A model generated the notes under the pieces. That model was not told the DNA's origin, did no database searches, and was given only the letters and a program-made list of their open reading frames with translations. A stretch of DNA of 64,000 nucleotides, from positions 44,492,850-44,556,849 of the forward strand of contig CM066321.1 of NCBI GenBank assembly GCA_033807775.1, in the 5' to 3' direction. Source of the DNA: Saussurea involucrata (taxonomy: Eukaryota > Streptophyta > Magnoliopsida > Asterales > Asteraceae). Shown one piece after another: positions 1-10,937 of this stretch. Numbering within the stretch: the first letter of the stretch is position 1; each line of letters begins with the position of its first letter. The translations under genes were made by a program, and so were the position numbers.

Positions 1-2
1 GT

Positions 3-2804
3 CTACCTCAACACTCATACGCTAAGGAATCACTTTGTTCATCGTGTGAGAAAGGGAAACAAACTAAGGCAAGCTTTAACTCTAAGCAAGTTTCCTTAGT
101 GTCATCTCCTCTACAACTTCTCCATATGGATTTGTTTGGCCCTGTTAACAAACAATCCATCGCTGGAAAGAAATATACATTGGTCATAGTTGTTGAATTT
201 TTTCGCTATACGTGGGTAATGTTTCTCCGTTCTAAGAGTGACACCCCTGAAGAACTCATCACATTTGTCAGGAAAATGGAAGTCCTGAACAACATGACCG
301 TTCGCTCAATAAGAAGTGATCATGGGACTAAATTCAAAAACAGTTCTCTTGATTCCTTCTTTGAAAGCAAGGGTATTTCTCACAACTTTTCTGTAGTAAG
401 AACACCGCAACAAAATGTAGTCGCTGAAAGAAGAAATGGAACTATCATCGAACCTGCACGTTCAATGCTCAACGATTCTCACTTACCTACTCAGTTTTGG
501 GCAGAAGATGTGAACATTGCTTGTTTTACTCAAAATAGGTCGCTGATTGTCAAAAGATTCAAGAAAACAACCTATGAACTTTTTCATGAGAGAAAGCCTT
601 CAATTAGCTTTCTTCACATCTTTGGATGTCAGTGTTTCATACTGAACAATAGAGATGCCCTTGGAAAGTTTGGACCTAAGGCTGATGATGGAATCTTTCT
701 TGGATACTCCTCAGTTTCCAAAGCCTTCAGAGTTTTCAATCAAAGAAGACAAACTGTAGAAGAAACTATCCACGTCACTTTTGACGAATCTCGTTTAGTG
801 AACTCTAAACCTTTTGCTGATACTGAAGAACTGAATCAATGGCTGCTTTCTCATCTTGGTGATTCAGAAGTTGCTCCTACTCCTCCATCTCATACTCATC
901 CCGCTGAAGATGATGATCCTACTATCATCCCAAGCATGCAGACAAGTGAAGCTGAAACGTCATGGGTCTCAACTGTTCCTATAAACACTATGCCTGCTTC
1001 TGAACCTTCTGTCTCAGACATACCATCTACTTCTCAGCAATCAATGAATGAAATGACATATGAACCTCTTCCTCTCTTGACTGATATACCAGAAGTTGCT
1101 GAAGCCTCATCTTCAGCTCCTCCAGAAGTTCAGATTGAGCCAGCGACTTATGCTCCGGCTCAGCGATGGACTATTAGTCACCCTATTGATAAAATTCTTG
1201 GTGATCCAAAAGCTGGTGTTCAGACTCGACGAAGTGCAGGTAATATTTGCTTATTTGTTAACTTTATTTCTCTGATTGAACCAAAGAAAACATATGATGC
1301 CCTCAGAGATCCAAACTGGGTCAGCGCTATGCAAGAAGAGCTGACAGAATTCGAAAGAAACAAAGTTTGGAAGCTCGTTCCAAGACCATCTGACAAGTCA
1401 GTGATAAGCACTAAATGGGTCTATCGAAACAAGTTGGATGAACATGGAACTGTAACTCGCAACAAGACTCGTCTTATTGCTCAGGGATACAGACAAGAGG
1501 AAGGTATAGATTACAATGAAACATTCGCCCCAGTGGTAAGACTGGAAGCCATTCGTCTATTCTTAGCTTACGCAGTACACAAAGACTTCAAAGTTTATCA
1601 AATGGATGTTAAGTCGTCATTTCTTAAGGGAAAGCTGAATGAAGAAGTCTACGTGGAACAACCTCCGGGATTCTCAGATCCTAAGCATCCACGTTATGTT
1701 TATAAACTGGATAAGGCACTTTATGGCTTAAAGTAAGCTCCTCGTGCATGATATGACACTCTCTCATCTTATCTCCAAATTAAAAAATTTGAGCGAGGTA
1801 AAATCAATAAAACTCTATTTTTCAGAAAAGTAAAAGGTCATATTATTCTTGTTCAAATATATGTCGATGATATTATATTTGGTTCCACTAACCCTGACCT
1901 TTGTACTCGTTTCGCTGATAGAATGAAAGTTGAATATAAAATGAGTATGATGGGTGAGCTAACATATTTCCTTGGTCTTCAAATCAAACAGAGTGAAAAA
2001 GGAACTTTCATTCATCAGGGAAAGTATGTTAAAGATATGCTGAAGAAATTTGATTTAACTCAGAGCTCAACTATGAAAACCCCTATGGCACCACCGCTGA
2101 CACTAAACAAGGATCCTTCTGAAAACCTGTTAATGTCACAATATACCGTGGGATGATCGGATCTCTTCTGCATCTTACAGCTAGCCGACCTGATATTATG
2201 TATGCAACCTGTTTGTGTGCACGATATCAAGTTGACCTAAGGAATTTCATTTGATCGTTGTAAAGCGAATCTTTCGTTACCTTAAGGGTACTCCTAACCT
2301 AGGTCTTTGGTATCCCAAAGACTAGAGTTTGATCTAATCGCCTATTCAGATAGTGATTTTGAAGAATTCAAATTGGATAGGAAAAACACCACAGGAGGCT
2401 GTCAGCTCCTAGGTGGAAAGCTGGTGAGTTGGACAAGTAAAAAGCAAAACTCAGTGTCCACCTCAACCGCTGAAGCTGAGTATGTAGCTGTTGGAAGCTG
2501 TTGTTCTTAGGTCTTGTGGATGAGAAATCAACTACATGACTATGACCTACAGCTCTCGAAAATTCAAATCTATTGCGACAGCACTAGTGCCATCGCTATA
2601 GCTAATAATCCAGTGCTACACTCAAAGACCAAACACATCAAAATCAGGTATCATTTTATCAGAGATCATGTGATGAATGGTGATATAGAACTTCATTTTA
2701 TCCCAGCTGACTTTCAGTTAGCTGATTTGTTCACCAAACCTCTAGATGAGACAAGATTTAACTTTCTCATCAGCGAGCTTGGAATGCTGAACTTAGAAGA
2801 GTAA
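3..2804 (+). pseudogene. pol: Copia A pol fragment: integrase, reverse transcriptase, RNase H (broken)
   Basis: The frame is already open at base 3 and begins with the end of the GAG-pre-integrase zinc region (CSSCEKGKQ). The integrase core follows, with D in the HMDLFGP motif, D in IRSDHGTKF, and E in the QQNVVAERRN segment. The RT starts near 1310 (WVSAMQEEL) and keeps the YVDDI catalytic motif near 1860. RNase H includes STAEAEYVAVG and ends LADLFTKPLD. The gene is dead. There are stops at 1734 and a few codons later, frameshifts near 2146 and 2240, and another stop near 2508. In life this polyprotein would reverse-transcribe and integrate the element. The linker between integrase and RT (about 860-1250) is low-complexity and acidic. 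Confidence 0.9.
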
Positions 2805-3768
2805 AATCTTCAGCAGTTCACATTTGATCAGGGATAAAACAAACTTATATAACCCTACTTATTACCTTCTCTCTAAACAAAATTGATTTGCTGATATCAA
2901 GGTATGTTCTCTCTTACTCGCTGACGTTCGCATATAAATGCAAGATTTCAAAACAAATTGCATCGCTGAATATCTCTTCCTTTCAGCGATACTTTGAAAC
3001 TTCTAAACTAAATACTGATACTTCTATTCAGTGCTGCTATTTTTCAAAATGTCCCTGAGTTTTTCAGAAACCTCAGAGACACTTTCAAATGTGAAAGGAC
3101 GTTTGTGACGTCATCAAACGGATAAACCATGGCACGTTTTCTCTTACACGTTCGCCCATTTCGTCTTCTCTTGTCCAATCAAATTCAAGGGACGTGCCCG
3201 TGTCATCATGAAAAACATTTATGCTCATAGTTTTTCTCTCTCTACTCTCACTATATAAACCCATTACGTTTATATTTTTAGCTTTTACGCGAACATCATC
3301 TCCTTCAAAGCAAGAACTCTCTGTTGCATTCAAAATATTAACTCAAGAACCTGTTCATCTTCATCTTCTTCAACACCACAGGTTAATATTTCTTTTACTT
3401 TGCAACTAATAAACTTGTTTTCGATCTTATTCTTGTTTCTAAAAGATCAAACAAAATAACTTTTTAAAATGAAATCATTTCTCTTCATGATTTTATGAAC
3501 ACAATCTTCATGATTGTTCTTCAAGTTTAAAACAAAAATCTTAAACTTGTATCTTCATACGTTTCTCCAGAATCCCATCTTTAAAAGGAAACTAGAAAAC
3601 ATGAACATTCACTAGATTTTGTCATTTTGTCAAAACTAGAAAAACCCTAATTTCTATTTCTTTCTCTAAATAGAAATTACAAAAATCCTAAAAACCCTTA
3701 TTTTGGAACTTTATCCTTTTTAAGAAACTTTTGTTCATATTCTTCATTCTTATATTATATAAACAGAA
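2805..3768 (+). other. Copia A spacer between pol and the extra ORF
   Basis: No coding sequence is supported in this stretch. It holds several copies of the TCAGCG/CGCTGA word, a donor-like AGGTATG near 2900, a CCAAT box and TATA box (annotated separately), and an AT-rich leader before the ATG at 3769. A possible 5'-leader intron runs from CAG/GTTAAT near 3380 to an acceptor ATAAACAG just before the ATG, but this is only a guess. The spacer length (about 965 bp) is close to that in copia F (about 997 bp). Confidence 0.6.
3171..3259 (+). promoter_or_regulatory. Putative internal promoter of the copia A extra ORF
   Basis: A CCAAT box (TTGTCCAATCA, 3171-3181) is followed by GTGTCATCATGA, a CT-rich run and a TATA box (TATATAAA, 3252-3259). 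About 40 bases further on comes TTTTACGCG. The same ordered blocks occur upstream of the aORF in copia E on the other strand (16501-16600). Conservation of blocks outside coding sequence suggests a real promoter driving the aORF separately from the LTR. Confidence 0.55.
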
Positions 3769-4104
3769 ATGGCATCTACTACTGAAGCTCCTACTGCTAA
3801 GTCTTCCACTGCTGCTGAGGTTACTGTACTCATAAAAGCTCCTCAGGTTGATTTTAAACTTGAGCAAGTCACCTTTCAAAGCAACAACCCATATGCTCTC
3901 TTCGACTTCCGTCAAAAGAAGCAGGTCACACATCTTGATGACGCTATAAACTTTCTCAAGACTTGTCCTCTATCGACAACTCTGACCATTGCACCCCCCG
4001 CTCATCGGAATCTACTAGCTCAGTTATGGTATACTGCTAGAAGAGCTCAGATAACCTCAACCAAGGACCCTGAGAAGAAAATCTATGTCATCCTCTTTGA
4101 CACC
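3769..4104 (+). pseudogene. Copia A extra ORF (aORF), N-terminal fragment
   Basis: The frame starts at an ATG in good context, with a Thr/Ala-rich N-terminus. A conserved segment follows around codons 35-100, with NNPYALFDF, HLDDAINFLKTCPLSTTLTI and LLAQLWYTAR. The copia E remnant encodes a matching HLTTDDQFLK...LLKQFWLTA stretch, which identifies this as the same extra-ORF family rather than a host gene. After about codon 112 the frame runs into copia B sequence and ends at 4179, so the last residues are foreign. The C-terminal part of the same protein lies beyond B at 8958-10186. Function is unknown. These ORFs sit between pol and the 3' LTR, where so-called env-like ORFs sit. Confidence 0.7.
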
Positions 4105-7100
4105 GACCATGGTACTTGTTTTGGATTAATGTTCATTTTGTACAGATTGCCTTTTCTGTCAGCTCTTAAAAGTTCTTGACCAGACTCGGAAAGCAACAAG
4201 GAACAATACTTCTTCCTAAAATTGACATCGAACCCATGATCATAGAGTTGACTTATACTGAGCAGATTATGATTTAATCCCTCAACATAAGCAACCTCAG
4301 AAACTGAAACACCACCATTAACTAAAGTACCATAACCTCTAATCTGTCCACCATTGTCTCCTCCGAAGGTCACCGCACTCCCTTTCTTGTTCTTGAAAGA
4401 AGTTAGCAGCTCCTTATTGCCCGTCATGTGCCTGGAGCATCCGGAATCTAAATACCAGATCTGCACATGAGGTTTCTGCAAGATGGATTAGTTCTTTTTA
4501 GGTACCCATTGCATGATGGGTCCTTTCTTGTTAGGCTTGGAGGTGTTAACAGTCTTTCATACTGGCTTTTCATTCTTTGATGATGTGCCAGAGGTCTTTT
4601 TCTGTGCATTCTGAACAGTCTTGGGGTTATTCCTTTGAGGTGACTGATTCAGAACACAGTGAGGACCATTCATATGGTTTTGCAGTTTTAACAATAGTTG
4701 AATGCAATTGCAGTTGATAGAACATGAAGATAATTGGTGCACATTGATGTTTTTATTCAAAAATTGTGGTGCTTGATTCTGAAAAACTTTAGGACCATAC
4801 ATTCTGTCCTGATTTGGTTTCTTAAAGCTGTTGTTCCTTGAAACAAACTCTCTTGACACAAAGTTGTTTTTCTTTGGAACTGACTCACGTGACCAAAAAG
4901 AATTTCTTTGATTTACACCAGAATTGGGAATAGGTCAGTCATTGACTATCCATTTGCCCTTCTGTTCTGGTGTAAACATGACTGGTTTAAAAGCAAAGGG
5001 AACTGAGGTGTTGTTCATTGGAATATTTATGGCTTTCTCTCTTTTCTTTACTTCTACTACATTAGAAGCAAGAGTCTTGAAGCCTTTGTTGTCAAACTCA
5101 ATTACTGGTATGAATCTTGATTGTTTCTTGAAAAATGAGACATCCTTTTTTCAAATCAAAACATCCTGCGGGCATCTGCTTTGGTTTATGCAAAACTTTC
5201 TTTTGACCACAAAAAATCTGTTCATCAACCTCAGAATCAGAGTCGCTGTCAGAGCACTGAAAGTCTCTGGTGGCTCTGGTGGAGGTGTTAGACACCTGAG
5301 GTATCACAGAGGTATTAGCTTCAGCAGACTTAAACTTTCTCAACTTTGGTTTTAATGCATCAGAAACAACATTTTCCTCAAGAATTCTTTTAATATCCTC
5401 TTCAAATGATGTTCTGATTGATTCAGAGGAAGGAGAGAAGACTGGTGCTTCAGGGTTGAGCTCGCTCTGTGTTTTATCAACAGAGGACTCATCCACAGAA
5501 GTAACATACTTCTGTCACTTAAAAGAGTTGAAATTAAAAATCTCTTTCGGATCCAGATTATTAATAGAGTTAGGAAGTATGATTCTAGCTTTTCCTTGAT
5601 CAAGAATGAACTTTTCAGATGGTTTAATAACCTTTTCATGATTCAAGGATTCATAGCTAACATTTCTGAAGTCAAGTCTTCTGGTTCTTTTGAAAACATC
5701 TGAGGTTTTGATTCTTTTGAAAGCAGCAGTACCAGAGATCACATCCTCTTGGATTTTCCCAAGAGATGTCTTCTTCTTTTCGTTATAGGGAGCAAGGTCA
5801 GAGAAACCAAGACCTTGTGTATCCATCTGTGAGTTTATCTTAATGTGCACGTCTTGTGCATCCTGGTACTTCTTGATTTGAATTTCTTTTCTCTGCAGGG
5901 ATTGATGTAAAACCTCCCTTTCTCTTTGAAAATAATATTTTAAAGCAACAGAGTTAAGTCTTTCAGTTTCAGACTTCTTAACCTCTTCAGACTTTTGTTT
6001 CAAAACATTTTCAAACTCTTTAACCTTTTCAGAAAAGATGCTTTCCTTCTTCTGTTGTAAGATTTGTAGCTCAGATTTCTCTTTAAATATTTCTTCCTTT
6101 TCCTGTTCTAAGAGAGTTTTCTCTCTCTTGTAGAAGGACAAATCCTTCTGAGCTAGCTTTCTTAACTCTTTCTCTTCAGAAAGCTTTTGTTTCAAGAGTT
6201 GAAATTCTTCTGTTTGCAAAGAAACGTGCATTTCCAACTCAGAGTCGGACTTAGATTCAGAAGAACATACCTTGGCACTGGGTCTGGTGGTCTTCAGCGC
6301 TCTGTTGTCTAGCTCTGTCACAGTAAGAGCAAACGCATGAGCCAAATCTTCTTCTGTCGTTCTTTCTAACTTCTCTCCGGCCATCCAATCAACCTCTTCT
6401 CCCAAACTCGCATCATCCACAGCGACTCCACAGAAGTTGGCTTGCTCTGGTTCATCGTCAGAGGATGAATCAGAGATCCAATTCTCCATCTCAACACCGT
6501 AACTTCTCTCTCTGTAATTGTACTTGTATTTGTTCTTATAGTAATCCTGGTCTTTTACCAGTTTACCTCTACAATTAACAGAGAAATGCCCAGGTTTGCC
6601 ACATCTAAAGAAACGTCCATCATTCTGGTTGATGGGTTGGGCAACATCAGTTTTCAGAGGAACTGGAGCATTATACTTCTGTTGAGGTTGTGGTTGCGGT
6701 CTTTGTTCTTGTAGAGCTCTGTTCTGGTAGTTCTGTTGTGCATCATAACTTCTGTTCTCATCTTTCCCTTCTCTTTCGTATCTACCTCTTCTGTCAAATG
6801 CTCTGTTGCCAAATCTCTTGTTAAAATTTTGAGTGATTAATGCAAGAGATTTAGCAAAAACATTTATGTCATCACCTTCTGATGAACTTTCTTCAGCATC
6901 ACTTTCTGCTACCAGACTCTTCTTACCCTTCTTCTTCTCTTTCTTCTTATCTCTGCTAGAACTTTCTCTGTTGGATTTTCCTTCAGTGGTATTCTTTGAC
7001 TCTGAAACTAAAGCAATTGGACCTGCAATGGTGGATTTGCCTTTTTGTTTGACAACATCCTTCTCTTGTGCGGCGAGAGTGCCATACACATCAGTTAGAG

Positions 7101-7734
7101 ACCATGCATCTAGATCCTGGTTAGCTTGTAAAGACATGGACAGATTCAACAATTCATCATTTAAACTTTTCAAAAACAGAACATTGTTATCTTCCTTCGA
7201 CCTAACAACCCCACATTTTTTGCATTTGTTTATCAACACATTAAATCTGTTGTAGGTTTGTTGTAAGGTTTCCTCAGGAAGTGCCTTGAAATCATTGTAT
7301 TCATTTATACATTGGGTCCTTCTATTCTTTTGGGTCTTAATTCCACCCTCAAGTTGATTAAGAAGTTGATCCCAGATTTCCTTAGCAGTAACACATGAAT
7401 CTAGTTCTTGAAATATTTCGTTAGGAATGGCCATAATCAAAAGTCTAACTACCTTAAGTTCATTTTCCATCTGAAGTTTCTCTTCATCAGTAAACCCGGT
7501 GGTTTTAGGTTTAAGATAAGCAGGAATCTCAGCAGTAGTTTCTGTTGCGGGTACACGTGGAACCAAAACCATGGGTTTGCAAGATCCATCCGTATCAGAA
7601 CGCATTAAATCTCTGTCCATCCCATCAAGGAAGTTAACCATCCTAATCTTCCATTGAGGATATTCATCTCTCAGAAGAGTAGGAGGCTTGGTCAGAGAAC
7701 CAGTAGTATAAATGGCGTTGATGTTGTTCGCCAT
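4105..7734 (-). pseudogene. gag: Copia B gag-protease, broken
   Basis: The longest open stretch is 739 codons (7734 to 5515). A UBN2/gag-type domain covers roughly residues 20-235 (PQWKIRM, then KEIWDQL, FLKSLNDELLNLSMSL, YGTLAAQE). Next come a Lys/Glu-rich linker, a zinc-knuckle remnant near residue 380 and a long coiled coil near residues 500-640. The knuckle reads FFRCGKPGHFSVNC, so its first Cys is replaced by Phe. An in-frame TGA follows at 5515. The same frame continues to about 5150, where a shift occurs in an A-run. The protease appears near 4470 with the retropepsin signature YLDSGCSRHMTG. The reading ends near 4105 at the junction with element A. Gag would form the particle and protease would mature it. 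Confidence 0.85.
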
Positions 7735-7999
7735 TTTTCAGAAAAACAGAGTATAATGGTTTCAAACGATTTTGAAAGAGAATAAGCTGAAAGTAAGTGA
7801 ACAGTAACCAATGGAACAGTAATGAACAGTAGATAAGATCTTTAAACTAGACTGGAAAGCTTAAATGAGAGATATAATAACTTTTAAACTAGTAAACTGT
7901 AAAACAGAGTATATTAGGAAGCTTTGAAACACACACACAATCAACAACAGTGAATCAACCTTGGTAGATTGGATTGTTTGATTTAAGAAAATCAAGCAA
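7735..7999 (-). other. Copia B untranslated leader
   Basis: This is the stretch between the primer-binding site and the gag ATG on the minus strand. It is AT-rich and contains AACAGAG-type words. No ORF or other feature is visible. Confidence 0.6.
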
Positions 8000-8011
8000 G
8001 CTCTGATACCA
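8000..8011 (-). other. Copia B primer-binding site
   Basis: The minus strand reads TGGTATCAGAGC, the standard plant PBS pairing with initiator methionine tRNA. It lies two bases inside the 5' LTR boundary. Confidence 0.9.
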
Positions 8012-8013
8012 AC

Positions 8014-8727
8014 TGTAGGTTCCCAGATTCACATTGCATCACAATAATGGTAAGAAAAATAGACAGCAGAAGCACATTAAATAAAGCCATTAATGTGAGT
8101 GATTGTGTAAACGATATAATAACTGTGAGTATCAAATATAGAACAGTAATAATGATAACAAGATCAAGTATAAAAGCTGCTCGTATATTGATAATGAATC
8201 ACACCAAGAACACGTTCAAGTGTGTGTTCGGAAATCTCACAGGACACAATATCGTACGGAGATAGTGTTATGGAATACTGCAGTGTGTGCTTTTACAATT
8301 GTGGAAGACTATTCTTCCAAAAGCTTACAATCGTTTGTTCCACTACCTCACTATTTATAGCTCTGATAAAGTGTAGACAGTGTACTATCGTGCCCTGGAA
8401 TGACACGTGGAAAGTGTGTCTCTTTTCTTTAGGGCATATGTGGAAAGTATGGACACGTGTCTGACACTTAGGATTTCTTACGAGACTTAGGTACTACAAA
8501 GGTCTTTACTTCACCAGAGCTCATTAGCCCCGAGCTCTGTTTGTCTTTGGGTATGAACAGTTCTTCTGTTGATCTTCTGCCAGAGCTCTGTTGGTTCCAC
8601 CAGAACTCTGTTGAGTTCTGTTGGTCTTCTTGATGAGTTTCTTCTAAGTCTTCTGCTTGATCTCTGTTGGTCTTCTGACTTGATAATATTTTCAATACTT
8701 TTACATAAGAGATACTTGGGGCTAACA
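8014..8727 (-). repeat. Copia B 5' LTR
   Basis: On the minus strand it starts TGTTAGCCCC at 8727 and ends CCTACA at 8014, giving TG...CA ends next to the PBS. A TATA box (CTATAAATAG) lies at 8351-8360. Upstream of it are two G-box-like sites, GACACGTG near 8401 and GACACGTGT near 8451. The far 5' part is dense in AGAGCTCTG / CTCTGTT words. The partner LTR is absent, so age cannot be estimated. Confidence 0.8.
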
Positions 8728-8957
8728 GTCAACCACACCCTCAAATCATTATCTAAGAGGGTTGCCAGCCTGAAAAACACCTAAAAGGGTCAAGCTCAGG
8801 GCTTGAAATGAAGACATGATGATCAAGAGGATCCTGACCAACATGAGGAGGAGTAGAGACAAAGACTGACCGAGCTGTCAACCTCAGCGACAGAACCATT
8901 AACCGAAACTCCAGCTGAAACTAAACCACACCAACAACTACACCGGTCAGAGATCAA

Positions 8958-10186
8958 GTGCCAGAGTCAGCAGACCCGACAGTTGAAAATCCCGAGGGAG
9001 AACCAGAAGATCTTGTGATGCTGACAGTTCCGGAAAGGCCAGTCCTGGAATTAATTGATGAGGACTCCGACGGCAATCCGGAAATGGAAACAGAATGGAA
9101 AGAGAAAGCAGTATCAGCCATTCAATCTGAGACGGATGCTCTATGGAACTTTCTAGATGAAGATGAATTTATGAATGACGAAGATTACGATCAGTTCCTC
9201 CTTCAGAGCGAACATGTAACAGTTTCTCAGCATGACCTTCACGACACCGCTAGTACATCTGAACTTCCAACTCCTGACCCGGAAACGGCTCAATCCCAAC
9301 TTGTTCAACCGGCTTGTTGGGAGAGAGTCTGAATCCTGGTTCCATATATTTGGAAGAATCACAGAAGAAAATATTCGTTCATTGGATCAGAACTTTCGAC
9401 CCAGTTATGTGTTACGGGGTCTCAGATCTGCCAGAACCGATTCGTTCTCAGTATTTAGAGGTGATGAAAAGAAGCAGAATGGTAAACGAAGTCAGAACCA
9501 GTCACAGAATAACCGAAATCGTGGAGATCGTGTCCGATAAAGTTCTGAATGTATGGTTCCCAGTATTTAGAGTCAAAAGGGATGATGGAAAGGAATGGGT
9601 ATTCTCAGAAGCCGATTTCAGACACCTGAATCTGAACGACTTCCCAGTACTTCTTAAAGAGTTAAAGACCCATACTATCCGACCACTGCCATACACCAAA
9701 GCCCTTGAAACTATAAAGAGATTCATGAAGTGCACCATTACCCTCTCATACATCAACGACTTTTAGTTGGGATTAGATAGCAACCAGAAGAAGGGTAATG
9801 TGCTGAAACCCAATCTGACTCTTCTCGATGCTGATGACGTACAGGTACATACTCTTTTACTCAAACCAGAGACGGGGATCGTGTATCTGAACGACAAGGG
9901 AAAGAAATGTTTTATGAGGATCAGTGAACTGCACAAGTTCAGTGAGGTAACTTTGATGAAGATTCAGAATGTTTTGAGAAAGATTATTGAAGAAGAGGAA
10001 AGAGATTCGTCAGAGAAATACGTCAACATCCGAAAGTATCTTGACAAAGAGCTTCTCAAAGAAATTGAAGACAGCCTGGAATTCATAAAATCCATCCGGC
10101 ACTTTGAGATTCTTTTTGCTATCCGAAAGCGATATGTCCCGAACTGGCGTGATATCAAACTTCAATTCAAAGGGGGAGATTGTTAG
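8958..10186 (+). pseudogene. Copia A extra ORF (aORF), C-terminal part, broken
   Basis: Two reading frames are joined by a frameshift near 9320, and a TAG stands at 9764-9766. The first part is acidic linker. The second part carries the block RDDGKEWVFSEADFRHLNLNDF, matched in copia F by REDGKVYYFTDADFEKLTVVDF. Further on, ISELHKFSEVTLMKIQNVL matches the F region near AKYCSGTLRIIKHNLEKKML. At the TAG, F has a glutamine in the equivalent DFQ motif. The frame ends inside the polypurine tract and the first bases of the 3' LTR. The protein is predicted soluble and largely helical by eye, with no signal peptide or transmembrane segment that would mark a true envelope. Function is unknown. Confidence 0.75.
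10169..10180 (+). other. Copia A polypurine tract
   Basis: AAAGGGGGAGAT immediately precedes the TGTTAG start of the 3' LTR, the normal position of the plus-strand primer. It also encodes the last residues of the aORF. Confidence 0.85.
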
Positions 10187-10433
10187 GTCTCAAAGTCAGT
10201 TGAATAGAAGTTCACGGACCATTTATGCTATTTCTTATAACTATCCCTAATGGGATATAAATAGTTTGCTTTGTTTTAGAATTAGGGTTAATGACCTAAT
10301 TACTATTTTCCTAATTACCTTGTACGACCACAATATTCATCTTTTCTGCAAATCAATCAAAGTGACATTTATGACATTCATATGCTATTGTGTTGATTTA
10401 TTACATTGCACTTGTTAATCTGGGATCCACACA
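10181..10433 (+). repeat. Copia A 3' LTR
   Basis: It starts TGTTAGGTCT right after the polypurine tract and ends near CCACACA. A TATA-like GGATATAAATAG lies near 10253. The right boundary is set by where similarity to element H LTRs begins (about 10434), so it is approximate. At about 253 bp this LTR is short for Copia. Confidence 0.7.
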
Positions 10434-10521
10434 TCCCTAAACTTATAAACCAACACAACTCATCCTAAATTACTAAACATAAAACAAATAAATAAACAAC
10501 TAACTCACCTGTGTCATTACA
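10434..10521 (-). repeat. Element H third LTR, truncated
   Basis: Its 88 bases match the start of the two complete H LTRs (minus strand TGTAATGACACAGG...). It is cut where copia A's LTR ends, so A probably inserted in it or a deletion joined them. Confidence 0.75.
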
Positions 10522-10937
10522 TTATCTTCTCCCTTAAAAGAATTCCGTCCCAAAACTCGATTAGCCTAACTACTAACCCTTTAATACCCAAATCAAATAA
10601 CATCTTAGCACATAAAGAGTTTATAGAAATATACTTGTCTTCATCTCTATCCATACGTCGAGAACCATTTGCCATTCTGTTAATTTTCACAAGGTTAATA
10701 TACACATAAGCATATACCCCATATAATAAGGTATTCCAGTTCAAACATGTACCTGTAAGTTCATTATTACCCTGGTCGGGTGTAATTTGAAATTACCTTA
10801 CATGATGTTCCTTCGACCTTTTATATGTAATATCCCAAAGGTTCTAAAATATCAGGGACATCCTACTTCACATGCAATTTAAGTCTAGGTATGGATCTGA
10901 ATACCTAAATCCCTTAAACTAGTGCTCTGATACCATC
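10522..10937 (-). other. Element H internal region 2 with PBS and polypurine tract
   Basis: The minus-strand PBS TGGTATCAGAGC at 10935-10924 is a perfect match to the Met-tRNA type. The polypurine stretch CTTTTAAGGGAGAAGATAA lies at 10540-10522, against the third LTR. There is no ORF of note. Length is 416 bp, identical to the sister copy. Confidence 0.8.

Larger units (their letters stand above)
1..4104 (+). mobile_element. Ty1/Copia LTR retrotransposon A, left part (5' end outside window)
   Basis: The segment carries a Copia pol in the order integrase, reverse transcriptase, RNase H, then a spacer of about 1 kb and the beginning of an extra ORF. The 5' LTR, gag and protease lie off the left edge. 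Near 4104 the plus-strand reading stops matching an aORF and a minus-strand Copia protease begins, so element B interrupts A here. A resumes at 8728 and ends with its 3' LTR at about 10433. The large gag in relatives and the downstream ORF suggest the SIRE/Maximus-like branch of Copia, but I did not run a phylogeny. The exact breakpoint is uncertain by some tens of bases. Confidence 0.85.
4105..8727 (-). mobile_element. Ty1/Copia LTR retrotransposon B, 5' half, inserted in copia A
   Basis: On the minus strand this element reads 5' LTR (8727 to 8014), PBS, gag, then protease, and it is cut off near 4105 before integrase. RT, RNase H and the 3' LTR are missing, so a deletion followed insertion. 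Copia A aORF sequence flanks both ends (3769-4104 and 8958-10186), which makes A the older host. The gag is related to that of copia C: both begin with a segment ending in LTKPPTLLRDEYPQWKIRM. Confidence 0.85.
8728..10433 (+). mobile_element. Copia A, right part (aORF C-terminus and 3' LTR)
   Basis: This resumes the plus-strand element interrupted at 4104. It contains the C-terminal aORF, a polypurine tract and the 3' LTR. The first 230 bases are a degenerate linker with stops in all frames and one TCAGCG word typical of element A near 8885. Confidence 0.75.
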
